Assembly: GCF_014199985.1 (NCBI RefSeq)
Contig: NZ_JACHOS010000018.1
Coordinates: forward strand, 1-64,000
From: Methylorubrum rhodesianum
GTDB taxonomy: Bacteria > Pseudomonadota > Alphaproteobacteria > Rhizobiales > Beijerinckiaceae
DNA: 64,000 nucleotides
Reading direction: 5' to 3'
The notes beneath the pieces are model-generated. The model did no database searches. It had not been told where the DNA came from and saw only the letters and a list, made by a program, of their open reading frames with translations. Every line of letters starts with the position of its first letter. The stretch's first letter is position 1. This document shows, one piece after another, positions 28,434-39,774 of the stretch. The position numbers were made by a program, and so were the translations under genes.

Positions 28434-28733
28434 TCAGCCCGACAGGCGGGTATGGGCGATCGCGATCTCCCGCTCGGCATCGGCCATCAGGTAGGCGATG
28501 CGGGACCCATCGAGGTTGGCGTCGGTCAGGCGCTGGCGCAGGTCGGCCTCGTAGCTCTTCTGCTCGGCGCGCCGCGGGGGCGGCAGCAGACGCAGCAGCA
28601 TCGGGCTGGCGATCTCGCTGCGCACGAGGCCGCGATGATTGGCGAGCCGGCGCAGGCTGCTGGCGAGATCCTCGAGCTTCGATTCCGGCAGGTACTGGCG
28701 GGCGGAAGCGCGGGCTCTGCCGGCGTGAGACAT
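28434..28733 (-). CDS. Small conserved-looking hypothetical protein
   Basis: 99 residues, basic, no signal peptide. The chosen ATG (28731-28733) has GAGG seven bases upstream, so the longer in-frame extension is unlikely. It contains ESKLEDLASSLRRLANHRGLV and a C-terminal AYLMADAEREIAIAHTRL helix. The family is not recognised. It sits alone between ppx and the aminotransferase gene. Confidence 0.6.
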   Translation of the reverse strand: MSHAGRARASARQYLPESKLEDLASSLRRLANHRGLVRSEIASPMLLRLLPPPRRAEQKSYEADLRQRLTDANLDGSRIAYLMADAEREIAIAHTRLSG

Positions 28734-29140
28734 GGAGCGACCTCTGTTGGACAACTGGCGAAATATTGCCCGCGAGTGGTTCGCTTTCCCTTGAGAAAGA
28801 CCGTTAACGGCACTCCGGCACAGGGCCGGGTGACCTCTTCGGCCTGACGGGAGCCGAATAGGTGGGCCTTGCGCCGGGATCGCGGTTCCTGTTCCCCGCG
28901 CTCCCGACGCACCGGCAGCCGCTCGGCCCACTGAGCGTCACAGGAACGGCGCAGAGAACTGGTCCGCACCGCCCCGTCACTGCCGGCCCCGCCGCCACGC
29001 AGGCCCGAGAGGGCTCGCGAAACCATCGGGCGCATCGGCCGCGGGGAGGGCCGATGTAGAGGCCCGCGCCGCCGCGGGCAACCGCGCCCTGACGCCGCTG
29101 CCCTACCGGCAATGCATTGCCAAAACGATCGGAGCGCCGC
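28734..29140. other. Intergenic gap with one 14-bp palindrome
   Basis: About 400 bases without a supported gene. GGCAATGCATTGCC at 29108-29121 is a perfect palindrome just after the aminotransferase stop (minus strand). It could be a terminator stem or a protein site; it has no T-run on the minus side. Confidence 0.45.
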
Positions 29141-30796
<1,656 letters not shown>

Positions 30797-32779
30797 ATGA
30801 AAAAGAACAAGGTCATCACGGCGGAGGAAGCGATCGCGTTGGTTCGCGAGAACGACGTCCTGACCACGACCGGCTTCGTCCAGAGCTGCATCCCGGAGGC
30901 GCTGCACGCGGCGCTGGAAAAGCGCTTCGTCGAGACCGGGAGCCCGCGCGGCCTCACCTTGATCATGACGGCGGGCGCGGGCGACTCGAAGGGCCTCGGC
31001 ACCGGCCGCCTGCACCATGACGGGCTGCTCTCGCGGGTCATCGCCGCCAATTTCGGGCGCATGCCGAAGGTGGCGCAGGCCGCACAGGCCAACCTCATCC
31101 GCGGCTACAACCTGCCCCAGGGCGTGATCTCGCAGCTCTACCGCGCCTGCGCCGCCGGCCAGCCGGGCCTGTTCTCGAAGGTGGGACTGAAGACCTACGT
31201 CGATCCGCGCCACGGGGGCGCCAAGGTCAACGAACTGACGACGGAGGATATCGTCAAGCTCGTCGAGGTCGATGGCGAGGAGTGGCTGTTCTACACCGCC
31301 ACCAAGATCGACGTGGCCTTCATCCGCGCCACCTCCGCCGACCCGTCGGGCAATCTCTCCTTCGAGAAGGAGGCTTTGACCCTCGACTGCCTCGCCCAGG
31401 CCATGGCCGCGCGAAACAACGGCGGCATCGTCATCGCCCAGGTCGAACGCATCGTCGATGACGGCTACCTGCTGCCCAAGGACGTGCGGGTGCCCGGCAT
31501 CCTCGTCGATTGCGTCGTCGTGGCCGAGCCCGAGATGCACCGGATGAATTACGGCGTGATGTACGACGCGGCGCTGGCCGGCGAGATCCGGGTGCCGGTC
31601 ACCGGGATCAAGCGGATGGCGCTCAACGAGCGCAAGATCATCGCCCGGCGCGCGGCCTTCGAGCTGCCGCCCAACGGCGTGGTGAATCTCGGCGTCGGCG
31701 CGCCCGAGGGCATCTCCTCCGTGGCGAACGAAGAAAAGATCACCCCCTATATCACGCTGACCACGGAGGCCGGAGCGGTCGGCGGTGTGCTGGCCTCCGG
31801 CTCGAGCTTCGGCGCGGCGACGAATGCCGACTGCATCATCGACCAGAACCAGATGTTCGACTTCTACGACGGCGGCGGCCTCGACATGACCTGCCTCGGC
31901 ATGGCCGAGTGCGACGGGGCCGGCAACGTCAACACCTCGAAGTTCGGGGGCAAGCTCAACGGCTGCGGCGGCTTCATCAACATCTCGCAGAACGCCCGCT
32001 CGGTCGTCTTCGCCGGCACCTTCACCGCAGGCGGCCTGGAGATCGCCGTCCAGGACGGCCAGGTGAAGATCGTTCAGGAAGGCAGGGCCCGGAAGTTCGT
32101 CACCCAGGTCCAGCAGAACACCTTCTCCGGTCCCTACGCGGTCGAGCGCTCGCAGCCCGTCATCTACGTGACCGAGCGCTGCGTCTTCCAGTTGACGAAG
32201 GAGGGACTCGAGCTGATCGAGGTGGCGCCGGGCATCGACATCGAGCGCGACATCCTCGCCCACATGGATTTCGCGCCCATCGTCCGCAATCCGGTGGCGA
32301 TGGACGCGCGCATCTTCCGCGATGAGCCGATGGATCTGATCTCGGATCTGCTCAACCTCGACCTGAAGTCGCGTGTCAGCCTGGATGCTGAGCGCAACAT
32401 CCTCTTCATCAACCTTGAGGGCTGGTACTGCCGGGTGAAGAGCGACATGGACGAGCTGCGCATGACCATCGTCGAGGCCTGCCGCAAGGCCGGTCAGCGG
32501 GTCAACGCCGTGATCAACCACGACGGGTTCCGGCTCAATGAGAACCTCTACGATGATTACGCCGGGATGATCCAATATCTCCAAGCGAACTACTACGCGA
32601 CGACGACGCGCTACGCGACCAGCGCCTTCCTGCGCCTGAAGATGGAGGAGGCGCTGACCAAGCGCGGCGTCGCTCCCCACGTCTTCGAGCGCAAGGAGGA
32701 GGCCCAGGCCTTCCTCGGCACGACCGAGGACAAGAAGGCCCGGAAAATGATCTCGCCGGCGGTGGCCTCGGCGGCCTGA
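30797..32779 (+). CDS. Fused acyl-CoA:acetate/3-ketoacid CoA-transferase with C-terminal extension
   Basis: Moves CoA between short-chain acids, probably propionate/acetate type. It has both CoA-transferase halves in one chain like E. coli YdiF or propionate CoA-transferase. The catalytic glutamate is E324 in TTEAGAVGG, and the glycine-rich GVGAPEGISS precedes it. At 660 residues it exceeds the usual 520-530. The extra part from about residue 510 contains SRVSLDAERNILFINLEGWY and VNAVINHDGFRLNE, resembling a SpoIIAA/STAS-like fold. I chose the ATG at 30797. Methylobacteria run acyl-CoA pathways such as the ethylmalonyl-CoA cycle, which could use it; this is inference. Confidence 0.88.
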   Translation: MKKNKVITAEEAIALVRENDVLTTTGFVQSCIPEALHAALEKRFVETGSPRGLTLIMTAGAGDSKGLGTGRLHHDGLLSRVIAANFGRMPKVAQAAQANLIRGYNLPQGVISQLYRACAAGQPGLFSKVGLKTYVDPRHGGAKVNELTTEDIVKLVEVDGEEWLFYTATKIDVAFIRATSADPSGNLSFEKEALTLDCLAQAMAARNNGGIVIAQVERIVDDGYLLPKDVRVPGILVDCVVVAEPEMHRMNYGVMYDAALAGEIRVPVTGIKRMALNERKIIARRAAFELPPNGVVNLGVGAPEGISSVANEEKITPYITLTTEAGAVGGVLASGSSFGAATNADCIIDQNQMFDFYDGGGLDMTCLGMAECDGAGNVNTSKFGGKLNGCGGFINISQNARSVVFAGTFTAGGLEIAVQDGQVKIVQEGRARKFVTQVQQNTFSGPYAVERSQPVIYVTERCVFQLTKEGLELIEVAPGIDIERDILAHMDFAPIVRNPVAMDARIFRDEPMDLISDLLNLDLKSRVSLDAERNILFINLEGWYCRVKSDMDELRMTIVEACRKAGQRVNAVINHDGFRLNENLYDDYAGMIQYLQANYYATTTRYATSAFLRLKMEEALTKRGVAPHVFERKEEAQAFLGTTEDKKARKMISPAVASAA

Positions 32780-32796
32780 CCGTCGGGGCCGAACCT

Positions 32797-32834
32797 CTGG
32801 GGCCAGACCGCTGGAGCCAGACCGCTGGGGCCGG
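32797..32834 (+). repeat. Tandem 14-bp repeat after the CoA-transferase
   Basis: CTGGGGCCAGACCG, then CTGGAGCCAGACCG, then CTGGGGCCGG. Two and a half near-identical units right after the stop codon. No known role; may overlap the terminator stem. Confidence 0.7.
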
Positions 32835-32847
32835 ATTTGCCGGCCCC
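32827..32847 (+). terminator. Possible terminator of the CoA-transferase gene
   Basis: GGGGCCGG/CCGGCCCC, an 8-bp perfect stem with loop ATTTG, 47 bases after the stop. Not followed by a T-run, so weak as an intrinsic terminator. Confidence 0.4.
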
Positions 32848-33160
32848 TCCGCCCGCTCGAAGGGCTCGCGAACCTCCCGCACGTGAACATCCGGCGTCGG
32901 AATGGATGTCTCGGCGGAACGGGCGGCCCGGTGCTGCGCGCCCGATCCTCGTCGGCATCAGAACGGGCGCGCCGAAGCGATGCCGTCCGGGCCGGAGAGA
33001 GGGTGCAGGCCCAGGCCGCGCACGCGCTCTCGGCCAAGGCTTCGAGGGCGGGGCAGGCAAGTCGATCTTTGCAAATGATCGCAGGGCGTAGGCAAGATTA
33101 TCGAACTATTTGTTAATCGGATTTCGGCGAAGGGTTGTATCTCGCCCTGGGATACGTCGG
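32848..33160. other. Intergenic gap before the first chemoreceptor
   Basis: About 310 bases. No convincing gene. Around 33090-33130 the sequence is AT-rich (GATTATCGAACTATTTGTTAAT), a reasonable place for the promoter of the downstream gene. Confidence 0.4.
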
Positions 33161-34837
33161 ATGAAGATCACCCTCAGAAACAGCCTGATGGGGCTGTTTG
33201 CCATCATGCTCGCCCTCTCCGTGACGCAGGGCGTCGTCACGCTGTCCAAGCTCGACGCCATCGACGCCAAGACGTCGGAACTGCTCGACAACGCAGTCCC
33301 GTCGATGAACGAGGCGAACGCCATTAACGCCCTCGTCATCCGCACGCGCCTCTGGCAGTTCCGCTACATGACCGCCGAGAACGAGGCGGCGAAGACGGAG
33401 AGCGTCGGCAAGGTCGCGGAATTCATGCGGGACCGCGCCGCCAAGGTTGAGGCCTACCGCTCCCTCGTCGCCTCGCCCGAGGAGCAGACGGCCTACGACG
33501 CGCTCCGGGGCAAGCTCGATCTCCTGCTCTCCGACTGGGAGCGGCTGCGCGCCTATCCGGCCGACCGCTACGAGGAGGCGATGGCCGCCTTCCGGGGACC
33601 GATGAACACGAACTACCTCGCCGCCTCGGCCGCCGTGCGCGCGCTCATCGACATCAACCTCGCCGCGAGCCGCACGGCCGAAGCCGAGGTCCGGCAGGCC
33701 CAGCGGGAGGCGAGCCGCATGACGCTGATCATGCTCGCCGTCAGCCTCCTCACCGCCATGGGTGCCACCGCCTTCTCCTTCCTCGGCGTGTCGCGGCCGA
33801 TCGGCCGGATGAGCGCGGCCATGCGCCGCCTCGCGGCGGGCGATACCGCCTCGCCGATTCCCTACGGCCACCGCCACGACGAGATCGGCGAGATGGCGGC
33901 GACGGTCAGCGTGTTCCGCGACGGCATGATCCGCACCCGCGCCCTGGAGGAGGAGACCGCGCTCGCCCGCGCTTCGGCGGAGGAGCAGCGCAAGGCCGGC
34001 ATGCGGCAGATGGCCGACAGCTTCGAGGCCGCGATCGGCGGCATCGTCGCCATAGTCTCGGCCTCGGCGACCGAGCTGCGCACGACGGCCCAGTCGATGA
34101 GCGCGAATGCCGAGGAGACCGCGGCTCAGTCCGTCAGCGTCGCCGCCGCCGCCGAACAGGCCTCCGCCAACGTCCAGACCGTGGCCGCCGCCGCCGAGGA
34201 GCTCGGCGCCTCCGTCAACGAGATCGGCCGGCAGGTGGCGGGCTCCGCCGACCTTGCCCACTCCGCCGTCGGCGAGGCCAACGGCACCGGCGCCCTGGTC
34301 CAGGATCTCGCCCAGGCCGCGAGCCGGATCGGCGACGTGGTCAACCTGATCTCGTCGATCGCAGCCCAGACCAACCTGCTGGCCCTCAACGCCACGATCG
34401 AGGCGGCCCGCGCCGGGGCGGCCGGCCGCGGCTTCGCGGTCGTCGCGGCCGAAGTGAAGGAGCTGGCCAGCCAGACCGCCCAGGCCACCGCCGAGATCTC
34501 GAGCCAGATCACCCAGATCCAGGGATCGACCGATCAGGCCGTTGCCGCCATCGGCGGCATCGCCGGGCGCATCCGCGAGATCAGCTCGGTCGCCACCGCG
34601 ATCGCCTCTTCGGTGGAGCAGCAGGGGGCGGCCACCCGTGAGATCGTCATCAATGTCGGCCAGGCGGCGACCGGCACTGGCGAGGTGACGAGCACCATCG
34701 CCAGTGTGGCGGGGGCTGCGGAGGAGACCGGCGCGGCGGCGAGCCAGATGCTCGCCTCGGCCTCCGCCCTGTCGCAGCAGGCCGACCACCTCGGCGCCGA
34801 GGTCGCGCGCTTCCTCGCGACGGTGCGGGCCGCCTGA
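33161..34837 (+). CDS. Methyl-accepting chemotaxis protein (chemoreceptor 1)
   Basis: Membrane chemoreceptor of 558 residues. TM1 is near residues 9-29, a periplasmic four-helix-bundle sensor domain follows, then TM2 near 190-215. A HAMP domain ([18 protein letters not shown]) and a cytoplasmic signalling domain follow, with the conserved hairpin tip [19 protein letters not shown]. The ATG 33161 starts MKITLRNSL. The sensing ligand is unknown. A linker containing [20 protein letters not shown] is nearly identical to that of the second chemoreceptor at 51.9 kb, showing recent shared origin or gene conversion. Confidence 0.93.
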   Translation: MKITLRNSLMGLFAIMLALSVTQGVVTLSKLDAIDAKTSELLDNAVPSMNEANAINALVIRTRLWQFRYMTAENEAAKTESVGKVAEFMRDRAAKVEAYRSLVASPEEQTAYDALRGKLDLLLSDWERLRAYPADRYEEAMAAFRGPMNTNYLAASAAVRALIDINLAASRTAEAEVRQAQREASRMTLIMLAVSLLTAMGATAFSFLGVSRPIGRMSAAMRRLAAGDTASPIPYGHRHDEIGEMAATVSVFRDGMIRTRALEEETALARASAEEQRKAGMRQMADSFEAAIGGIVAIVSASATELRTTAQSMSANAEETAAQSVSVAAAAEQASANVQTVAAAAEELGASVNEIGRQVAGSADLAHSAVGEANGTGALVQDLAQAASRIGDVVNLISSIAAQTNLLALNATIEAARAGAAGRGFAVVAAEVKELASQTAQATAEISSQITQIQGSTDQAVAAIGGIAGRIREISSVATAIASSVEQQGAATREIVINVGQAATGTGEVTSTIASVAGAAEETGAAASQMLASASALSQQADHLGAEVARFLATVRAA

Positions 34838-34958
34838 AGCGGCGGAACCTGCCGCGGTGGAAAGCGCGGAACCGATCGGAAGGGCGGGGGCGGCATGCGC
34901 TGCCTTGCCATCCCGCCCCGTCTCTGCTAACGCCCCGCCCATTCCACACGCGGAGCCG

Positions 34959-35006
34959 GCCCCATGCCTGAATGGGGCGTTTCCGGTGGCCGGCGAGCAA
35001 GCCGGC
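34959..35006 (+). promoter_or_regulatory. Two adjacent stems upstream of rpsB (possible S2 leader)
   Basis: GCCCCAT/ATGGGGC (34959-34978, 6-base loop) and GCCGGC/GCCGGC (34989-35006, loop GAGCAA), 43-90 bases before the rpsB start. Bacterial rpsB mRNAs often have an autoregulatory leader bound by S2. The fit here is by position only. Confidence 0.35.
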
Positions 35007-35048
35007 TACTTCCTCCGCGGCGGTATCAACCGGAGAGAACAAAGAATC

Positions 35049-36113
35049 ATGGCCGTCGATTTCTCTATGCGCCAGCTCCTCGAGGCCGGCGCCCATTTCG
35101 GGCACCAGTCGCACCGCTGGAACCCGAAGATGCAGCCCTACATCTTCGGCACCCGTAACAACATCCACATCATCGACCTCGCCCAGACCGTGCCGGCGCT
35201 GCACGCCGCCCTCCAGGCGGTGAGCGACACCGTGGCCCGCGGCGGCCGCGTGCTGTTCGTCGGCACCAAGCGCCAGGCGGCGGACGCCATTGCCGAGGCG
35301 GCCAAGCGCTCGGCCCAGTACTACGTCAATTCCCGCTGGCTCGGCGGCATGCTGACCAACTGGAAGACCATCTCCGGCTCGATCCAGCGCCTGCGCAAGG
35401 TCGACGAGACGCTCGAGGGCGGGGCCGTCGGCCTCACCAAGAAGGAGCGCCTCATGCTGACCCGTGAGAAGGACAAGCTCGAGAAGGCGCTCGGCGGCAT
35501 CAAGGACATGGGCGGCGTGCCCGACCTCCTGTTCGTGATCGACACCAACAAGGAGCAGCTCGCGATCAAGGAGGCCCAGCGCCTCGGCATCCCGGTCGCC
35601 GCCATCGTCGACACGAACTGCAACCCGGACGGCATCTCCTACATCGTGCCGGCCAATGACGACGCGGGCCGCGCCATCGCGCTGTACTGCGACCTGATCG
35701 CCCGCGCGGCGATCGAGGGCATCGGCCGCGGCCAGGGCGCGCTCGGCATCGATGTCGGCGCCTCCGAGGAGCCGACCGCCGAGGAACTGCCGGCCAACGA
35801 CGACGTCGTGGCCTCCGTGGCCTCCGACGCGATCGCCCCGGCCGACGTTGCGGCGCTCGCCGAGTCGACCGAGCATTTCGAGCAGCTCGTCGCCCCGCGC
35901 GGCGCGCCCGACGATCTGACCAAGCTCACCGGCGTCGGCCCGCAGCTCGTGCAGAAGCTCAACGATGCCGGCGTGTGGCACTACTGGCAGATCGCCGCCA
36001 TGCAGCCCGAGGACGTGGCCAAGCTCGATGCCGACCTGAAGCTCAACGGCCGGATCGACCGTGACGGCTGGATCGCGCAGTCCCGCGGCTTCGTCGAGGC
36101 CGCCGCCGCCTAA
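35049..36113 (+). CDS. rpsB: Ribosomal protein S2 with a C-terminal helix-hairpin-helix extension
   Basis: Small-subunit ribosomal protein. The core ([50 protein letters not shown]) is standard and about 230-240 residues. The whole protein is 354 residues. From about residue 255 there is an acidic linker, then at 288-345 a helix-hairpin-helix segment ([21 protein letters not shown]...). Such C-terminal extensions are known in some alphaproteobacterial S2 proteins. The ATG follows GGAGAGAAC. First gene of rpsB-tsf-pyrH. Confidence 0.97.
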   Translation: MAVDFSMRQLLEAGAHFGHQSHRWNPKMQPYIFGTRNNIHIIDLAQTVPALHAALQAVSDTVARGGRVLFVGTKRQAADAIAEAAKRSAQYYVNSRWLGGMLTNWKTISGSIQRLRKVDETLEGGAVGLTKKERLMLTREKDKLEKALGGIKDMGGVPDLLFVIDTNKEQLAIKEAQRLGIPVAAIVDTNCNPDGISYIVPANDDAGRAIALYCDLIARAAIEGIGRGQGALGIDVGASEEPTAEELPANDDVVASVASDAIAPADVAALAESTEHFEQLVAPRGAPDDLTKLTGVGPQLVQKLNDAGVWHYWQIAAMQPEDVAKLDADLKLNGRIDRDGWIAQSRGFVEAAAA

Positions 36114-36124
36114 ATCTCACGCGC

Positions 36125-36149
36125 GCCGCCGGGATCTTCGCCCGGCGGC
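36125..36149 (+). other. Strong intercistronic stem between rpsB and tsf
   Basis: GCCGCCGGG/CCCGGCGGC, 9 bp, loop of 7 bases, 12 bases after the rpsB stop. No T-run, so likely an attenuator or mRNA stabiliser that sets the S2 to EF-Ts ratio. Confidence 0.5.
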
Positions 36150-36242
36150 CCGAGTGTCATCACGCTGCAAAGCCCGGTGCTTTCAACGAGCGCCGGGCTC
36201 ATTCGCTTCAAGACCCGCATTCCAGACCCCGAGAGGATCGCC

Positions 36243-37163
36243 ATGGCCAACATCACCGCCGCACTCGTGAAGGAGCTTCGCGAAAAGACCGGCGCCGGCA
36301 TGATGGATTGCAAGGGCGCGCTCAACGAGACCAACGGCGATCTCGAAGCCGCGGTGGACTGGCTGCGCAAGAAAGGTCTCGCCAAGGCCGCCAAGAAGGC
36401 CGGCCGCGTCGCCGCCGAGGGCCTCGTCGCCGTAGAGTCCGCCGGCCGCCACGCCGCCATCGTCGAGGTGAATTCCGAAACCGACTTCGTCGCCCGCAAC
36501 GACGGCTTCCAGACCTTCTCCCGCGAGGCCGCCAAGCTCGCCCTCAACACCGACGGCACCCTGGAGGGCCTCCAGGCCGCGACCTTCCCCGGCTCGTCCG
36601 AGACGGTCCAGGAGAAGCTCTCGAACCTGATCGCCACGATTGGCGAGAACATGACCCTGCGCCGCGTCGCCAAGCTCGAAGTGGCCAAGGGCGTGATCGC
36701 CTCCTACGTCCACGGCCAGATCAGCGAGGGCCTCGGCAAGATCGGCGTCCTCGTCGCGCTCGAGTCCGAGGGCGACGTCGAGTTCCTCTCCACCCTCGGC
36801 CGCCAGATCGCCATGCACATCGCCGCCACCAGCCCGGTGGCGCTCGACGCCTCCGGCGTCGATCCGGCCGTGGTCGAGCGCGAGTCGAACATCCTGCGCG
36901 AGAAGAACGCCGGCAAGCCGGACCACGTGATGGCCAAGATCGTCGAGAGCGGCCTGAAGAGCTACTACAAGGAGGTCACACTCCTGGAGCAGCCCTTCGT
37001 CCACGACGGCTCCAAGACCATCACCCAGGTGCTCAAGGAAGCCGCGGGCAAGGCCGGCGGCGAGGTCACGATCAAGGGCTTCATCCGCTACGCCCTGGGC
37101 GAGGGCATCGAGAAGGAAGAGGGCCCGGATTTCGCCGCCGAAGTGGCGAGCATGTCGCGCTGA
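36243..37163 (+). CDS. tsf: Elongation factor Ts
   Basis: Guanine-nucleotide exchange factor for EF-Tu. It is 306 residues. Family signatures: [16 protein letters not shown] near the start, and [11 protein letters not shown] in the middle. The ATG 36243 follows GAGAGGATC. It is in the order rpsB-tsf-pyrH. Confidence 0.98.
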   Translation: MANITAALVKELREKTGAGMMDCKGALNETNGDLEAAVDWLRKKGLAKAAKKAGRVAAEGLVAVESAGRHAAIVEVNSETDFVARNDGFQTFSREAAKLALNTDGTLEGLQAATFPGSSETVQEKLSNLIATIGENMTLRRVAKLEVAKGVIASYVHGQISEGLGKIGVLVALESEGDVEFLSTLGRQIAMHIAATSPVALDASGVDPAVVERESNILREKNAGKPDHVMAKIVESGLKSYYKEVTLLEQPFVHDGSKTITQVLKEAAGKAGGEVTIKGFIRYALGEGIEKEEGPDFAAEVASMSR

Positions 37164-37193
37164 TCTTCACCGATCCTCACAGGTCGTCCGAAA

Positions 37194-37221
37194 GGGGCGG
37201 CGGCAGCGATGCCGCCGCCCC
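37194..37221 (+). other. Strong intercistronic stem between tsf and pyrH
   Basis: GGGGCGGCGGC/GCCGCCGCCCC, 11-bp perfect stem with loop AGCGAT, 31 bases after tsf. Followed by CTCGACGTTC, not a clear T-run. May be a partial terminator that lowers pyrH expression relative to tsf. Confidence 0.5.
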
Positions 37222-37287
37222 TCGACGTTCCGGCCCTCGTGTTGTTAGAAGCCGCGGCGCTGTGCAGCCCGAGCCGACGAGGATCCG

Positions 37288-38010
37288 ATGCCGGAGACGA
37301 AGCCCTACCGCCGAGTCCTCGTGAAACTGTCCGGAGAGGCACTGGCCGCCCCCGACGGCTACTGGCTCCACCCGCCGATGCTGGCGGCCTTGGCCGAGGA
37401 CATCGCCGCCACGGTCTCCCGCGGGATCCAGATCGCGGTGGTGGTCGGCGGCGGCAACCTGATCCGCGGCGCACGCATCTCCCAGGCCGGCTGGATCGAC
37501 CGGGCGACCGGCGACTCGCTCGGCATGATGGCCACCGTGATGAATTCCCTCGCGATCGAGACCGCGCTCAATGCCGCGGGCGTGCAGGCGCGGACGATGT
37601 CGGCGGTCTCGATGCCGACGATCTGCGAGACCTATGCCCGCCAGCCGGCGCTGCACCACCTCGACAAGGGGCAGGTCGTCGTGCTTGCGGGCGGCACCGG
37701 CAACCCGTACTTCACCACCGACACGGCCGCGGTCCTGCGCGCGGCGGAATTGCGCTGCGACGCCGTGCTGAAGGCGACGCAGGTGGACGGCGTCTACTCG
37801 GCCGACCCGAAGCGCGATCCGGAGGCGATTCGCTACGATTGCATCACCCACGACGAGGCCATCGCCCGCGATCTCAAGGTAATGGACACCGCCGCCTTCG
37901 CCCTCGCCCGCGAGAGCCGGCTCACTATCGTGGTGGGCTCCGTTCACGCCCCGAGTTCGATCAACGCGATCCTGACCGGCGCCTCGGTGTCCACGCGCGT
38001 GGTGCCGTAG
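37288..38010 (+). CDS. pyrH: UMP kinase
   Basis: Phosphorylates UMP for pyrimidine nucleotide supply. It is 240 residues. Typical motifs: VLVKLSGEAL, VVVGGGNLIRG, and VLAGGTGNPYFTTDTAA. Third gene of rpsB-tsf-pyrH; in most relatives frr follows directly, but here the order breaks and frr lies inverted at 50.9-51.4 kb. A 13-bp perfect inverted repeat lies about 100 bases downstream. Confidence 0.98.
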   Translation: MPETKPYRRVLVKLSGEALAAPDGYWLHPPMLAALAEDIAATVSRGIQIAVVVGGGNLIRGARISQAGWIDRATGDSLGMMATVMNSLAIETALNAAGVQARTMSAVSMPTICETYARQPALHHLDKGQVVVLAGGTGNPYFTTDTAAVLRAAELRCDAVLKATQVDGVYSADPKRDPEAIRYDCITHDEAIARDLKVMDTAAFALARESRLTIVVGSVHAPSSINAILTGASVSTRVVP

Positions 38011-38391
38011 GCAGCGATTGATCACATCTGACACGATCGGCGGCTGCTCCTGTACGGTTCGGCCCGCATCCCCGTCGTTCCCGGGCGCCGAAGGCGAACC
38101 CGGGATCCAAGACGAGAGCCGTATCTGACCTGACTGCAACCACGTCGGATACGGCTCTCGGTACTTGTCTTGACGCGCATTCTTTCGGCGAAGCAGCGAC
38201 CACTTCATCGACCGCGCTCTAGCCAGGATGTGGCCCTGTGCGCCGCATCACGGGGGATCCCGGGTTTCCGCAGCGGGGCCCCGGGATGATGGTGGCAGAG
38301 GCGTCGAAGGCGTCAGCCGGAAACAGAATGATCCCACCGCCCACACGACGGGGAGAGGAGGGACGCTTCTGCTCAGCCCGACATCCAAAAA
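38011..38391. other. Intergenic region between pyrH and ppa (contains repeats only)
   Basis: 380 bases without a gene. Besides the repeat at 38113-38188 it holds CCCGGG-flanked words around 38079-38104 (CCCGGGCGCCGAAGGCGAACCCGGG) and a related GATCCCGGG...CCCGGGATG stem at 38256-38288. These look like short intergenic repeats and mark one breakpoint of the split rpsB-lpxD cluster. Confidence 0.55.
38113..38188. repeat. Dispersed intergenic repeat, copy A, with a 13-bp inverted repeat
   Basis: CGAGAGCCGTATC at 38113-38125 and GATACGGCTCTCG at 38148-38160 are perfect inverted arms with a 22-base spacer, followed by TTGTCTTGACGCGCATTCTT. The same frame of short words (AGAG.CGTATC, ACCTGA, GTCGG, TTGT, TGACGCGCATTC) recurs at 39773-39841, so this is a multi-copy element. 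It also could act as the pyrH terminator. Confidence 0.7.
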
Positions 38392-38931
38392 TCAGCCGGC
38401 CTTGAGGGCCTTCTCGCGCTCGATGCCTTCGAGGATGAGGCGCTGGGCCTCCGCCTTGTCGCCCCAGCGCACGACCTTCACCCACTTGCCGGGCTCGAGG
38501 TCCTTGTAGTGCTCGAAGAAGTGCTGGATCTGGCTGACCGTGATTTCGGGCAGGTCGGTGTAGTTCTCGATCCGGTTGTAGCGCTGGGTCAGCTTGCGCG
38601 AGGGCACGGCGATGATCTTCTCGTCCTCGCCGCCGTCATCCTCCATCACCAGCACGCCCACGGGACGCACCGAGATGATCGCGCCCGGGATGATGGCGCG
38701 GGTGTTGGCCACCAGCACGTCGCAGGGGTCGCCGTCGCCCGAGCGGGTATGAGGGATGAAGCCGTAGTTCCCCGGATAGAACATCGGCGTGTAGAGGAAC
38801 CGGTCGACGACGAGCGTCCCGGCATCCTTGTCCATCTCGTACTTGATCGGCTCGCCGCCGAGCGGAACCTCGACGATGACGTTGACGTCCTCCGGCGGGT
38901 TCTTGCCGATCGAGATGGCGTTGATGTCCAT
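38392..38931 (-). CDS. ppa: Inorganic pyrophosphatase (soluble, family I)
   Basis: Hydrolyses pyrophosphate. It is 179 residues, family length. The signature with metal-binding aspartates is [10 protein letters not shown], and YGFIPHT and the [11 protein letters not shown] end are present. Start ATG at 38929-38931. It stands alone, opposite to pyrH, in the mixed segment between the two halves of the split cluster. Confidence 0.97.
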   Translation of the reverse strand: MDINAISIGKNPPEDVNVIVEVPLGGEPIKYEMDKDAGTLVVDRFLYTPMFYPGNYGFIPHTRSGDGDPCDVLVANTRAIIPGAIISVRPVGVLVMEDDGGEDEKIIAVPSRKLTQRYNRIENYTDLPEITVSQIQHFFEHYKDLEPGKWVKVVRWGDKAEAQRLILEGIEREKALKAG

Positions 38932-39318
38932 GGGCCTATGCTCTCTGAAATCCGGCCGCCGGACGCGTCGCCCCGTCCGGCGGATGCATCGTGCGGGAGC
39001 AGCTTAGGATGCCGCACCCATCGCTCGATGTCTTAGATTGAGCGGGCCGGAAATGAAATCGTTCCTCCGGCCAAGTTGACGCGTGCTGCACCGTCCAGCG
39101 GTACAAATACCGCGTCGTGCCACCCGGTGCGGCCTCCCTTCCGCCCCGCCGCCGGTCCGCCACCGTCGTCGCGCGATCCGGAACGCTTGCGGCGGCTCGC
39201 GCGGGAACACGCGCACGGTTCAAGCGTAAGCATAAGCGGACAACCGGGCGCGAGGGCCGGTTTGGCCCGCGCGAGCGAAGGGCTTGCGCAACCGGCTCGC
39301 GCAACGAGAGGGCATGAC
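38932..39318. other. Divergent intergenic region between ppa and the secreted repeat protein gene
   Basis: About 390 bases. No gene with a good start. TTGACG at 39076-39081 could be a -35 for the plus-strand gene, but I cannot find a convincing -10 at normal spacing. Nothing else stands out. Confidence 0.4.
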
Positions 39319-39774
39319 ATGAAGCGCATCGCCATCATCGCCATGGGTACATTGGCTCTGGCTGCGGGCGCCTTCGCCGGCGCCACATCGGCGCGCGCGG
39401 ACGAGGAGGCCGGGTACGGCCGCAGCGTCCATCGGGAGGCCAGAGTGGTCCGGCGCCACGCCGCACACCGGCCGCGCCGGATCGTGCGCGAGGTCGTCGT
39501 CGAGCGGCCCGTCTACCGGACCCGCATCGTGCGCGAGGTCATCGTCGAGCGGCCGATCTACCGGCCGCGCCGGATCGTGCGCGAGGTGGTCTTCGATCCC
39601 TACGATGTCGGGCCGCCGCCCTTCGCCTACGGACCGCCGCCGCGGTTCGCCTATGGACCACCGCGGTTCGCCTACGGACCCCGCTTCTTCCGTCCGCCGC
39701 TTCGTCCGGCCGGTTATGGTCCGGGCTTCGGGTTCGGCTACGGCCCCGGTTTCGGCTACGGCCCGTACTTCTAG
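39319..39774 (+). CDS. Small secreted protein with arginine-rich and Tyr-Gly-Pro repeats
   Basis: 151 residues, function unknown. A Sec signal peptide (MKRIAIIAMGTLALAAGAFAG, cut near ARA-DE at about residue 28) leads. Residues 53-92 have three copies of a basic unit IVREVVVERP(V/I)YR. The rest is low complexity with repeated FAYGPP and GFGYGP. Such proteins may be cell-surface or envelope associated. GAGAGGG lies upstream of the ATG. The stop overlaps the start of repeat copy B. Confidence 0.75.
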   Translation: MKRIAIIAMGTLALAAGAFAGATSARADEEAGYGRSVHREARVVRRHAAHRPRRIVREVVVERPVYRTRIVREVIVERPIYRPRRIVREVVFDPYDVGPPPFAYGPPPRFAYGPPRFAYGPRFFRPPLRPAGYGPGFGFGYGPGFGYGPYF

